A stretch of 64,000 nt of DNA from Bacillus piscicola (GTDB lineage: Bacteria; Bacillota; Bacilli; Bacillales; Marinococcaceae), in assembly GCF_022458745.1 (NCBI RefSeq), contig NZ_JAJJJF010000001.1:248001-312000 (forward strand), written 5' to 3'. The translations under genes were made by a program, and so were the position numbers. Below, piece after piece: positions 1 to 8,015 of the stretch (its first letter is position 1; each line of letters begins with the position of its first letter). Under the pieces are notes generated by a model. The model saw only the letters and a list, made by a program, of their open reading frames with translations, ran no database searches and was not told where the DNA came from.

Positions 1-617
1 TGCCTTCTGAAAGCCAGTTGACGGAAATGTTTGGGGTGAGCCGTACACCGGTACGTGAAGCCCTAAGTGTGTTGGAAGCGAGTGGGTTAATTGCCTCCAA
101 ACAAGGAGGAGGAAGTGTGATTCAGGCTGCCTCCCTCAGTAATGTGATGGAAGAGATCCAATTTGATTTTGTGGACCCTCATGACATTCTTACCCTGTTG
201 GAAACTCGTCTTATCATTGAAACAGGTGCCGCCCAATTGGCTGCAGAGCGGCGAACCTCCGGTGACTTAGCAATAATGAGAAAAACCTTCGAAAAAGTAC
301 AAGAGTCTTACATTGCAAATGAAATAGGCCATCAAGAAGACATTGCTTTTCATAAGGCCATTGCAACGGCCGCCCATAATCCACTTTTACTTAAAACGAT
401 GGAGAATATGTCGGACCTCTATGCGAAATCCGTCAAGTTTTCCCTCGTCAAGAATATCGGACAACTCGGTAAGCGTGAGCAAGTGCTTGACGAGCATGAA
501 CGCATTTTTATGGCGATTGAACAAGGCGATGCCAAACAAGCACAGCAACTCATGCACCTTCATTTAACAAACGCGAAACAAAAATTCGAAACAGAGCTAA
601 AAAAAATCTCATCTTAA
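1..617 (+). CDS. GntR/FCD-family transcriptional regulator, 5' end outside window
   Basis: The reading frame is open from the first base (in-frame codons begin at position 3, reading PSESQLTEMFGVSRTPVREA), so the gene starts upstream of the window; the TTG at 18 is internal. The visible part holds the second half of a winged helix-turn-helix ending in the GntR signature SRTPVREAL, then an all-helical FCD ligand-binding domain with the usual Asp/His-containing helices. It lies 18 bp before glcD, so it probably controls the glycolate/lactate oxidase genes, as LldR/GlcC-type regulators do. The ligand, probably a 2-hydroxy acid, is inferred from context only. Confidence 0.85.
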   Translation, partial: PSESQLTEMFGVSRTPVREALSVLEASGLIASKQGGGSVIQAASLSNVMEEIQFDFVDPHDILTLLETRLIIETGAAQLAAERRTSGDLAIMRKTFEKVQESYIANEIGHQEDIAFHKAIATAAHNPLLLKTMENMSDLYAKSVKFSLVKNIGQLGKREQVLDEHERIFMAIEQGDAKQAQQLMHLHLTNAKQKFETELKKISS

Positions 618-635
618 CAAAAACAAGGAGGGAAT

Positions 636-2051
636 ATGACGGTGGAAGATAAAGAGTGGGTGAAGGAACTAAAGGTATTTATTCCAGAGAAGCAAATCAT
701 GACGGGGTATGCGGACCTTGTCAGCTACAGTTTTGATGGTTCGTTCGGGGAGTATATGCCGGAAGCGATTGTGCAAGTGAAAACGAAAGGCGAGGTCGTA
801 CACGTCATGAAAGTCGCGAACCGCTTTCTCGTCCCTGTGACGCCGCGCGGCCAAGGAACCTGCTTGAGCGGGGGACCGCTGCCGGTAAAAGGCGGTATCG
901 TACTGGACATGTCGCAATGGCCCGAGACGATTGACATTATTCCCGATGATCTCATTGCGATCGTCTCTCCAAGTGCTTTGGCCGCAGATATTAACAAAGC
1001 GGCGGAAGCCCACGGCTTGATGTACCCGCCGGACCCGAGCAGCGCCCATGTTGGAACGATTGGCGGCAACTTAGCCGAGAATTCAGGAGGTCCGCGCGGG
1101 TTAAAGTACGGAGTGACCAAAGACTATGTGATCGGGCTCGAGTTCGTGACTCCTGAAGGGGAAGTGATCAAAACCGGCGGGCGGACGATTAAAAATGTCA
1201 CCGGCTATGATTTAACGAAACTGATTATCGGCTCAGAAGGAACCCTCGGTGTAATCACGAAAGCAACGCTGAAGCTCGTTCCGAAACCAAAAGCGGTGCG
1301 GACCTTGATGGCAGTGTTTGATGATGTAGAGAATGCAGGACGCGCCATCTCGAAAACGCTCACCTCAGGTATTTTACCGTCTAAGATGGAGTTTATGGAC
1401 CAAGCCTGTTGCATTGCCGTGGAAAACTACCAACCGTCCGGGTTGCCGACAGATGCTGCCGCTGTTTTGATCATAGAATTGGATGGTCACCCGGCGGCAC
1501 TCGCAGAAGAAGCAAGTGACATCGAACATATCATGAAGGAACTGGGTGCAAAAAAAATCATTGTGCCGCAAAACGAAGAGGAAGCAAACAGAATCTGGCA
1601 CGCACGCAAGCAAGTTTCACCGGCCACTGCGCAGATTAAGCCGACGAAAGTATCGGAGGACGCGACCGTACCGCGCAGTCAGATTGCGCCGATGATTGAG
1701 CGGCTTCAGCAAATCAAAGAAAAATACCAAGTGGAACTCGTCGTCTTCGGACATATTGGCGACGGAAACCTTCACCCGAACATTTTATGCGATAAGCGGA
1801 ACAACGAGGAAATGGGCCGAGTCGAAGAAGCAGTCGCGGAACTTTTCGAAACGGCCATTGATCTTGGCGGGACGCTGTCCGGTGAACACGGCATCGGCAC
1901 GATGAAAGCCCCGTTTATGGAACGAGAGTTAGGGGCGGCAGGACTTGATATGATGAAGCGGATTAAAGAAAGCTGGGACCCGAACAACATTATGAACCCG
2001 AACAAAATTTTCCCGGAGAAGGGCCAAAAGTTGGTGTTGCGTAATGAGTGA
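636..2051 (+). CDS. glcD: FAD-linked glycolate/2-hydroxyacid oxidase subunit GlcD
   Basis: A 471-residue FAD-binding PCMH-type oxidase of the GlcD/D-lactate dehydrogenase family. The N-terminal third has the FAD-binding features (RGQGTCLSGG near 70; GTIGGNLAENSGG; GLEFVTPEGEV) and the C-terminal FAD-oxidase cap ends in FGHIGDGNLHPN and SGEHGIGTMK, both family hallmarks. It would oxidise glycolate or D-lactate to the 2-oxo acid and pass electrons to the iron-sulfur partner encoded next. An AAGGAGGG site at 625-632 fixes the ATG start. It overlaps glcF by 8 bp, so translation is probably coupled. No GlcE subunit is present, which leaves the exact hydroxy-acid substrate open. Confidence 0.9.
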   Translation: MTVEDKEWVKELKVFIPEKQIMTGYADLVSYSFDGSFGEYMPEAIVQVKTKGEVVHVMKVANRFLVPVTPRGQGTCLSGGPLPVKGGIVLDMSQWPETIDIIPDDLIAIVSPSALAADINKAAEAHGLMYPPDPSSAHVGTIGGNLAENSGGPRGLKYGVTKDYVIGLEFVTPEGEVIKTGGRTIKNVTGYDLTKLIIGSEGTLGVITKATLKLVPKPKAVRTLMAVFDDVENAGRAISKTLTSGILPSKMEFMDQACCIAVENYQPSGLPTDAAAVLIIELDGHPAALAEEASDIEHIMKELGAKKIIVPQNEEEANRIWHARKQVSPATAQIKPTKVSEDATVPRSQIAPMIERLQQIKEKYQVELVVFGHIGDGNLHPNILCDKRNNEEMGRVEEAVAELFETAIDLGGTLSGEHGIGTMKAPFMERELGAAGLDMMKRIKESWDPNNIMNPNKIFPEKGQKLVLRNE

Positions 2052-3345
2052 TCTACAAACCCTGCAAAAACAATTAAACTATGACAAAACGTTTGATTGT
2101 GTGCAGTGCGGCTACTGTCTGCCGGCCTGTCCGACCTATGAAACAATGGAAAGAGAAACCCATTCTCCGCGCGGCCGCATTAATCTCGTGAAAATGGTGG
2201 CGGAGGGGAAAGCAACCCTTTCCGACTTGGAAGAGCCAATTGAAAAGTGTCTCGGCTGTATGGCGTGTACGACCGTGTGCCCGACAAACGTGGAGTACGG
2301 AACGATTTTGGAAGGGGCAAAAGAAACGATCGAGAACAACCGCGTGAAAACGAAACGCCAGAAAAAAATAGAAGACTTTTTATTTGGCACCTTTTTCCCT
2401 TCCTCTACGTGGATGAATCGACTCGGCAAAGCGACATGGCTCTATCAGGCGACCGGCCTGCAAAAAGCCGCGCAGACGTTAAAATTGACCACCATCGCCC
2501 CGCTGCATCTTGATAAATTTGAGAAAATCCTACCGCCGCAACCGTCACCGGGAGAGCGGAAAAGCCGAAAGCGGCACGTTTATCCCGATCAGCCGCCGGT
2601 CGCAAAGGCGATATTTTTTACCGGCTGTATCATGGACAGTGCCTTTTTCCATATTAATGAACAAACGATTGAGCTGCTGCGGCGGTCCGGGGTGGAAGTG
2701 ATCATTCCTGAGGAACAGACATGCTGCGGTGCCCTTCATGCGCATTCCGGAAAAGTAGCGACTTCCAAAGAGCTGGCGATGAAAAATATCGAAGCATGCG
2801 AAAGAGAAAATGTCGACTACATCGTCAACAACGCGGGCGGCTGCGGAGCAAGGCTCGTTGAATATGACCATTTATTTGCTGAGGGCAGCGATTGGCATAC
2901 GCGCGCCCTGGCATTCACTGAAAAAGTACGTGACATTTCCGAGGTACTCGTGGAAATCGACGGGCTCCATTTCACCAAGCCAGTCACGAAAACCGTGACC
3001 TACCAGCCGTCGTGCCATATGACGAACGTCCAGAAGGTAACCACGCCTCCGCGCCGGCTGATGGAAAAGATCCCCGGTCTGCGTGTGCAGGGAATGACGA
3101 ACCCCGACTTCTGCTGCGGATCTGCCGGGATTTATAACATCGTTAACTATGAAGATTCTATGGTTATTTTGGATAGAAAAATGGAAGACGTCACCGAAAC
3201 AGCTCCCGATGCCATCGTCACCACCAATCCCGGCTGCCTGTTGCAAATGAAACTCGGCATTGAACGAGAACGAAAACAAAAGAGAATGAAAGCCGTTCAT
3301 TTGGTAGAATTAATGATGGAAGCAAAGCCGCAACCAAAGAGATAA
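2044..3345 (+). CDS. glcF: Glycolate oxidase iron-sulfur subunit GlcF
   Basis: A 433-residue protein with two N-terminal 4Fe-4S motifs (CVQCGYCLPACPTY near 19-32 and CLGCMACTTVCPTN near 70-83) followed by two cysteine-rich CCG domains (TCCGALHAHSG; DFCCGSAGIYN), the standard GlcF/LutA-like order. It would carry electrons from GlcD to the membrane quinone pool. It starts inside the end of glcD and is followed by a thioesterase gene 14 bp downstream, so glcD-glcF-thioesterase form one operon. Family membership is clear; glycolate rather than lactate as substrate is inferred. Confidence 0.9.
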   Translation: MSDLQTLQKQLNYDKTFDCVQCGYCLPACPTYETMERETHSPRGRINLVKMVAEGKATLSDLEEPIEKCLGCMACTTVCPTNVEYGTILEGAKETIENNRVKTKRQKKIEDFLFGTFFPSSTWMNRLGKATWLYQATGLQKAAQTLKLTTIAPLHLDKFEKILPPQPSPGERKSRKRHVYPDQPPVAKAIFFTGCIMDSAFFHINEQTIELLRRSGVEVIIPEEQTCCGALHAHSGKVATSKELAMKNIEACERENVDYIVNNAGGCGARLVEYDHLFAEGSDWHTRALAFTEKVRDISEVLVEIDGLHFTKPVTKTVTYQPSCHMTNVQKVTTPPRRLMEKIPGLRVQGMTNPDFCCGSAGIYNIVNYEDSMVILDRKMEDVTETAPDAIVTTNPGCLLQMKLGIERERKQKRMKAVHLVELMMEAKPQPKR

Positions 3346-3359
3346 GGGAAGGGAACAAG

Positions 3360-3782
3360 ATGGATAAACAACATGCTAAGAAGAATTTCGATCACGCTAT
3401 CGAACACGCACAACCAGAGTTTGAACAATTTTTCCTCGCCAAGTTTTTTGATCTCTCGTATGAATATGGCGATGACACGTGCACGGTTACGCTGGAAAGC
3501 AAAGACTATATGTTTAATCCGCAGGGGACGCTGCACGGCGGAGTCATCTGTTTCATTTTAGATGTGTCGATGGGACATCTCTGTAAAAAGTTTCTCGGCA
3601 CGGCGATCACGTTAGAAATGAAGGTCCAATTCCACCGTCCTATTAATGAAGGAAAAATCGTCTGTCAATCCGCCTTCGTGAAAAAAGGAAGGAAGATCAT
3701 TGCTTTAAAATCAGATCTTTACAATGAAAAAGGGAAACTAGCTGCCACCGGGACATCGACGTGGTATAACACGGACAAGTAA
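3360..3782 (+). CDS. PaaI-type hotdog thioesterase
   Basis: A 140-residue single hotdog-fold protein. The segment NPQGTLHGGVICFILDVSMG is the PaaI/YbgC-like HGG motif region that carries the active site, and the C-terminal strand ends in GTSTWYN as in many PaaI thioesterases. It would hydrolyse a CoA thioester of unknown identity. The ATG at 3360 follows a GGGAAGGGAAC stretch. It is the last gene of the glcDF operon, followed by a probable terminator. Its link to glycolate oxidation is unclear. Confidence 0.75.
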   Translation: MDKQHAKKNFDHAIEHAQPEFEQFFLAKFFDLSYEYGDDTCTVTLESKDYMFNPQGTLHGGVICFILDVSMGHLCKKFLGTAITLEMKVQFHRPINEGKIVCQSAFVKKGRKIIALKSDLYNEKGKLAATGTSTWYNTDK

Positions 3783-3814
3783 CATAATAGATAGAACATG
3801 TGCATATTAATAAC

Positions 3815-3856
3815 GCAGCGAGGCACCGATATTTTGTCGGGTCTGGCTGTTTTTTA
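3815..3856 (+). terminator. Probable intrinsic terminator after the glc operon
   Basis: An imperfect inverted repeat (CAGCGAGGCACCGA with TCGGGTCTGGCTG, loop TATTTTG) is followed by a run of six T. Pairing is not perfect but position and T-run fit a terminator after the thioesterase gene. Confidence 0.6.
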
Positions 3857-3984
3857 ATGTAACATTAACATCCGCTCAACTCCCCATTCACATTAAATCG
3901 TTATACTACAATACAGATAGTTTCATTTTACAACCATATATAATAGTAGATAGAAGGAGCTCCCATTTTCCTATCATGTAAACC

Positions 3985-4075
3985 ACTAAAAAAACAACTA
4001 ATAACAACAATAAACAAATTAAAACAACACGACATCATAAAAAATATTCACAAAAGTCAAATTAAATGATATATT
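3985..4075 (+). promoter_or_regulatory. ACAA-rich operator-like tract and promoter before the PbfA-like gene
   Basis: Several ACAA units on an A-rich background (about 3985-4035) lead into TTCACA at 4047-4052, a 17-bp spacer and TATATT at 4070-4075. The same arrangement (A/C-rich direct repeats, TTCACA, 16-17 bp, TATAAT-like box) stands before the binding-protein gene at 5729 and phnW at 10937, so it is probably the recognition region of a shared regulator, most likely one of the DeoR proteins encoded nearby. Confidence 0.6.
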
Positions 4076-4131
4076 ATTAATTACCTCTTAAAGAAACACT
4101 ACAAAACAAGCAAAAGAAGGGAAGGAATACA

Positions 4132-5490
4132 ATGAAGTTGCCGCGAAAGGTTTTGCAAACGGAAGGCGATGTCAATATTTCGGAACGGCGCCAAGAGTGG
4201 CAGGCAGGCCATATAAGTGAAGAGGCTTTTCGACTGTTGGATGAAGATGCTGAACTTTATGTGCATCAGTCGATGTCCACGCCGTGCCTGAACGTCGTAG
4301 AAAAAAGCTACGGCATTTACATCGAAGACATCGACGGTCGAGCGTACATGGATTTCCACGGTAACAGCGCTCATCAAGTCGGCTATGGAAACGAGTATGT
4401 CATACAAGCTGTAAAAAAACAGCTCGATCTTCTGCCATTTTCCCCGCGTCGTTATACGAACCGTGCCGCGATTGACTTAGCAAAAAAATTGACGAGCCTT
4501 GCCCCCGGCTCCTTAAACAAAGTACTCTTTGCTCCGGGAGGAACATCTGCACTTAGCATGGCGTTGAAACTCGTGCGAAAAGCAACCGGGAAGTTTAAAA
4601 CGATCTCGATGTGGGACTCCTTCCACGGCGCTTCACTCGACGCAATATCGGTTGGCGGTGATGCTGATTTTCGAAATGGGATGGGGCCGCTTCTGCCCGG
4701 TACCATCCACGTTCCTCCCTATAACTCCTACCGCTCTGAATTCGGGGGGAGTAACACGGCATTTTCCACCCTTGATTATATCGAATACATTTTAGAACGT
4801 GAAAATGAGGTAGGAGCCATCATTCTTGAACCGGTGCGTTGTACGGACGTGCAAATTCCGCCGCGTTCTTACCATCAGCGGTTGCGATCTATTTGTGACC
4901 AGTATGATGTCAAACTGATCTACGATGAGATCCCTACCGGACTTGGCCGGACGGGAAAAATGTTTACATTTGAGCATTATGGTGTAGAACCGGACATTGT
5001 TCTCTTAGGAAAAGGCCTGGGCGGCGGAGTGTTTCCAATGGCTGCAATGCTGGCACGAGAAGACTTAGACATTGCCCAAGATATATCGCTCGGTCACTTT
5101 ACCCACGAAAAAAGTTCACTAGGATGTGCAGCTGGTTTAGCCTGTATCGAATACATCGAGGAACAAGAACTGCTTTTGCATACTGTACAAATGGAAAACT
5201 TCATGAAAAACCGTTTAAACAGCATGGCAGAAAAATACCCGCTGATTGGGGATATCCGGGGAGTAGGATTGCTGTACGGGGTCGAATTAGTCAAAAACCA
5301 AGAAACAAAAGAAAAAGCAACCGCGGAGGCCGAAGAAATTATGTATGAATGTATGACGAACGGTCTCAGTTTCAAAGTATCACAAGGTAATGTGCTCACA
5401 CTCGCCCCACCATTAATTATCACGGAAGCGGAACTGGAGCAAGCGATGCAGGTGTTAGAAGCGGCCATTTCCAAAGTCGTCACCACGTAA
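4132..5490 (+). CDS. pbfA: PLP-dependent class III lyase, probable (R)-1-hydroxy-2-aminoethylphosphonate ammonia-lyase
   Basis: A 452-residue class III aminotransferase-fold protein. Visible hallmarks are the PLP phosphate loop (FAPGGTSALSMALK), the cofactor Asp in YDEIPTGLGRTG and the Schiff-base Lys in LLGKGLGGG. The usual DEVQTG is DEIPTG here. Known PbfA enzymes of this fold turn 1-hydroxy-2-aminoethylphosphonate into phosphonoacetaldehyde and ammonia, which PhnX then cleaves. The call rests on this protein heading a group with a phosphonate-type ABC transporter, phnW and phnX. A related option is an ordinary transaminase or an amino-alcohol phosphate phospho-lyase. A GAAGGGAAGG ribosome site precedes the ATG. 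Confidence 0.7.
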   Translation: MKLPRKVLQTEGDVNISERRQEWQAGHISEEAFRLLDEDAELYVHQSMSTPCLNVVEKSYGIYIEDIDGRAYMDFHGNSAHQVGYGNEYVIQAVKKQLDLLPFSPRRYTNRAAIDLAKKLTSLAPGSLNKVLFAPGGTSALSMALKLVRKATGKFKTISMWDSFHGASLDAISVGGDADFRNGMGPLLPGTIHVPPYNSYRSEFGGSNTAFSTLDYIEYILERENEVGAIILEPVRCTDVQIPPRSYHQRLRSICDQYDVKLIYDEIPTGLGRTGKMFTFEHYGVEPDIVLLGKGLGGGVFPMAAMLAREDLDIAQDISLGHFTHEKSSLGCAAGLACIEYIEEQELLLHTVQMENFMKNRLNSMAEKYPLIGDIRGVGLLYGVELVKNQETKEKATAEAEEIMYECMTNGLSFKVSQGNVLTLAPPLIITEAELEQAMQVLEAAISKVVTT

Positions 5491-5499
5491 TCGAAAATA

Positions 5500-5589
5500 G
5501 TCGACAAAAACCAATTAAAACCAATTAAAAAAAATAAAAACAAAAATAAACCAAAAACATATTCACATTTCTGAAAAAAGTGATATAAT
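5500..5589 (+). promoter_or_regulatory. Direct-repeat tract and promoter of the ABC transporter operon
   Basis: Two direct repeats of AACCAATTAAA and further CAA-containing units (5505-5555) precede TTCACA at 5562-5567, a 16-bp spacer and a perfect TATAAT at 5584-5589. The repeats resemble the tandem 11-mers bound by DeoR-family IolR (WRAYCAADARD), though most copies miss one position. A cre site follows directly at 5601. Confidence 0.6.
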
Positions 5590-5600
5590 AAAAAATATAA

Positions 5601-5615
5601 AGAAATCGCTTACAT
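5601..5615 (-). promoter_or_regulatory. cre site (CcpA operator) in the leader of the ABC transporter operon
   Basis: The minus strand reads ATGTAAGCGATTTCT, a full match to WTGNAANCGNWNNCW. It lies just downstream of the -10 box at 5584-5589, where CcpA bound to it would block transcription. This predicts carbon catabolite repression of phosphonate uptake. Confidence 0.65.
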
Positions 5616-5728
5616 TAAAACTTTTCCAAATCTTCATATACTTAAAGTGGGGTGATAAAAATATGTGAGTATTGCAATTTGGAATCAAGACTGAATTTTC
5701 TGTATTAAAAAAGAGAGGGGTCGATTTG

Positions 5729-6808
5729 ATGAAGAAGTGGTTGTGGATAACAGCGGCAGCGCTCTTATTTGTAATGGCTGGCTGTGGAGGCGGGGGCAGT
5801 GAAGAAACAGTCGAAGGAGAAAGCGGTGGTGACAGCGGCGGAGGGAAACCTGAATCTGTTACTGTGTACACGGCGATCGAAAGTGACTATTTACAAGATT
5901 ATTTAAACACATTCAAAGAGGAACACCCTGACATCGAATTAGATGTCGTCCGCGATTCAAGCGGAATCATCGTTTCACGGTTGCTTGCTGAAAAAGACAA
6001 CCCGAAAGCAGACGTCATTTGGGGGCTTAGCGTAGACAGCCTGCTCTTGTTTGAAGAAGAAGGAATGCTTACCGGTTACAACCCGGAAGGTTATGAAAAG
6101 CTGCAAGAGCGTTTTGCGGATCAGAAAAATGACCCGATGAAATGGACAGGAATTGCAGCATACATGACGACATTTTCGGTGAATACTGCCGAGATGGAAC
6201 GATTAGGACTTCCAATTCCTAAATCATATGAAGATCTTCTTGATCCTCAGTACAAAGGCTTGATCTCGATGCCGAACCCTGCGTCGAGCGGGACAGGATT
6301 CTTGACTGTTTCCGGTCTTCTGCAATTGCATGACACGGAAGAAGAAGGTTGGGAGTACTTGGATAAGCTGCACGAAAATATTGGCTCCTATACACACTCC
6401 GGTTCTAAACCAGCGGTACAGGCTGGAAACGGGGAGTACCCGATCGGGATCTCCTTTGACGGCCGCAGTGTTGCCCAAGAAGAAAGCGGTGCACCTCTCG
6501 TAACCGTCTTCCCGGAGGAAGGTTCCGGCTGGACACTTGAGGCGAACGCTCTATTAGAAAAAGAGAACATTAAAGATTCTGCCAAGACATTTTTAGACTG
6601 GGCGAACAGTGAAAGCGCTATGCAAGGCTATAATGATCAGTTTGCGATTACCGGTATTGAATTAGGCAATGAACCACCGGATAGCTACCCGGACAATCCG
6701 ACAGAACAGCTGTTGGAAAATGACCTTTACTGGGCAGCGGAAAATCGAATTGAGATTGTCGACACGTGGGTTGAAAAGTACGATGGTAAGAGTGAACCAG
6801 AAGAATAA
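5729..6808 (+). CDS. ABC transporter substrate-binding lipoprotein, probable 2-aminoethylphosphonate binder
   Basis: A 359-residue extracytoplasmic binding protein of the iron/2-aminoethylphosphonate type. The N-terminus is a lipoprotein signal with the lipobox VMAGC (Cys19), then a Gly/Glu-rich linker and the binding fold starting VTVYTAIESDY. The ATG at 5729 is preferred over an upstream in-frame ATG at 5672 because a GAGAGGGG site lies 8 bp before it and the signal peptide begins there. The ATPase and fused permease genes follow, matching PhnSTUV-type systems. A hairpin between this gene and the ATPase gene would leave more binding protein than transporter. A close paralogue is encoded at 20360-21427. 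Confidence 0.85.
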   Translation: MKKWLWITAAALLFVMAGCGGGGSEETVEGESGGDSGGGKPESVTVYTAIESDYLQDYLNTFKEEHPDIELDVVRDSSGIIVSRLLAEKDNPKADVIWGLSVDSLLLFEEEGMLTGYNPEGYEKLQERFADQKNDPMKWTGIAAYMTTFSVNTAEMERLGLPIPKSYEDLLDPQYKGLISMPNPASSGTGFLTVSGLLQLHDTEEEGWEYLDKLHENIGSYTHSGSKPAVQAGNGEYPIGISFDGRSVAQEESGAPLVTVFPEEGSGWTLEANALLEKENIKDSAKTFLDWANSESAMQGYNDQFAITGIELGNEPPDSYPDNPTEQLLENDLYWAAENRIEIVDTWVEKYDGKSEPEE

Positions 6809-6863
6809 AGACAGCGGCAGGCATCTTGTTCATCACCTTGGATAAAAGAAGATGCCGATAAAA

Positions 6864-6906
6864 AAGATCGAAAGGTGCCGTGATTCCACACATCTTTCGA
6901 TCTTTG
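6864..6906 (+). terminator. Partial terminator/attenuator between binding protein and ATPase genes
   Basis: A perfect 12-bp stem (AAAGATCGAAAG with CTTTCGATCTTT) is followed by GTTTC. With only a short T-run it probably lets some transcription through, a common way to make binding protein in excess. Confidence 0.65.
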
Positions 6907-6953
6907 TTTCTTTACTCAGGGCGTATCAGCAAACGATGAGATGAAGGAGGAAG

Positions 6954-7997
6954 ATGGTAGTGGACTTTTTAAAAATAGAAAATGTAACGAAGCGATTTGG
7001 GAATTTTACCGCGTTAAAACAAATTGACTTGAATGTGCAAAAAGGGGAATTTGTCTGTCTCCTGGGGCCGAGTGGCTGTGGGAAAACCACCTTGCTGCGC
7101 GTAATTGCCGGATTGGAAGAACCGAGTATAGGGTCAAAAGTGATGATAGAAGGTAAAGATATTACCAATTTACCTCCAGCCAAAAGGGACTTTGGAATTG
7201 TGTTCCAATCCTATGCCTTGTTTCCGAACTTAACGGCTTTTCAAAATGTCGCGTATGGCTTGAAAAACAAAAAGTTACCGAAACAACAAATCAAAGACAA
7301 GGTGATGGAATCGCTCGCATTGGTAAACCTTGACCACCTGCATAATCGCTACCCTTCGCAGTTATCCGGTGGACAGCAGCAGCGTATTGCGTTAGCACGG
7401 GCATTGGCCATATCTCCAAGCTTCCTTTTACTTGATGAACCCCTTTCCGCTTTAGACGCAAAAGTACGGATCAAGTTAAGAATGGAAATTCGGAATCTTC
7501 AGGAGAAATTAGGGATTACAACGATTATGGTTACGCATGACCAGGAAGAAGCATTGTCAATGGGGGATAAGATTGCGGTAATGAATAATGCCTCCCTCGA
7601 GCAGCTTGGAAGCCCGCAGGAAATCTATGAGAAGCCGATTACTCCATTTGTTGCCGACTTTATCGGGACTGTTAATACGTTCAAAGGAGTGGCGATTCGG
7701 CCAGAACATGTGAAACTGCATACCGAGCCAAAGAAAAGTACGCTTGCAGCTACTGTCGATACGATGGAATTTCGCGGCAGTTCGTACCGGTTGTTCTTAA
7801 ATATAACGAATGCAGCAGAAGATCATTTCGACAAGGATACGTTAATAGCTGATCTAACGACGAGTGAGATGAATAGACTGCAGATCCAAAAGGGACGAGA
7901 ACTATTTGCCGAGATGCCGGAGAAGCATGTGATCACCTATAAGGAACAGGAGGATGAGAAAACGACGGTTCAACCTATCGCCGCAAACTTCAAGTGA
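6954..7997 (+). CDS. ABC transporter ATPase, probable aminophosphonate uptake
   Basis: A 347-residue ATPase with Walker A GPSGCGKTT (residues 38-46), Q-loop in VFQSYALF, signature LSGGQQQR, Walker B LLLDEPLSALDAK and the H-loop VTHDQEEA. After the nucleotide-binding domain (about 235 residues) comes a regulatory TOBE-like segment beginning AIRPEHVKL. It belongs to the Fe3+/2-aminoethylphosphonate/spermidine group of importers. A good AAGGAGGA site precedes the ATG. The permease gene follows 18 bp downstream. The substrate call depends on the flanking phosphonate genes. Confidence 0.88.
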   Translation: MVVDFLKIENVTKRFGNFTALKQIDLNVQKGEFVCLLGPSGCGKTTLLRVIAGLEEPSIGSKVMIEGKDITNLPPAKRDFGIVFQSYALFPNLTAFQNVAYGLKNKKLPKQQIKDKVMESLALVNLDHLHNRYPSQLSGGQQQRIALARALAISPSFLLLDEPLSALDAKVRIKLRMEIRNLQEKLGITTIMVTHDQEEALSMGDKIAVMNNASLEQLGSPQEIYEKPITPFVADFIGTVNTFKGVAIRPEHVKLHTEPKKSTLAATVDTMEFRGSSYRLFLNITNAAEDHFDKDTLIADLTTSEMNRLQIQKGRELFAEMPEKHVITYKEQEDEKTTVQPIAANFK

Positions 7998-8015
7998 AAG
8001 GAAGATTAATTCGCG

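Larger units (their letters stand above)
3783..4131. other. Gene-free interval between the glc operon and the aminophosphonate genes
   Basis: This 349-bp stretch holds a probable terminator for the glc operon near 3815-3856, an AT-rich core with no convincing reading frame, and the A/C-rich tract plus promoter of the next gene at 3985-4075. Nothing else recognisable was seen. Confidence 0.6.

Noticed and set aside
5672-5728. Upstream in-frame start for the binding protein
   Set aside because: It would place about 19 residues before a clear lipoprotein signal and has no ribosome site; the ATG at 5729 has both.
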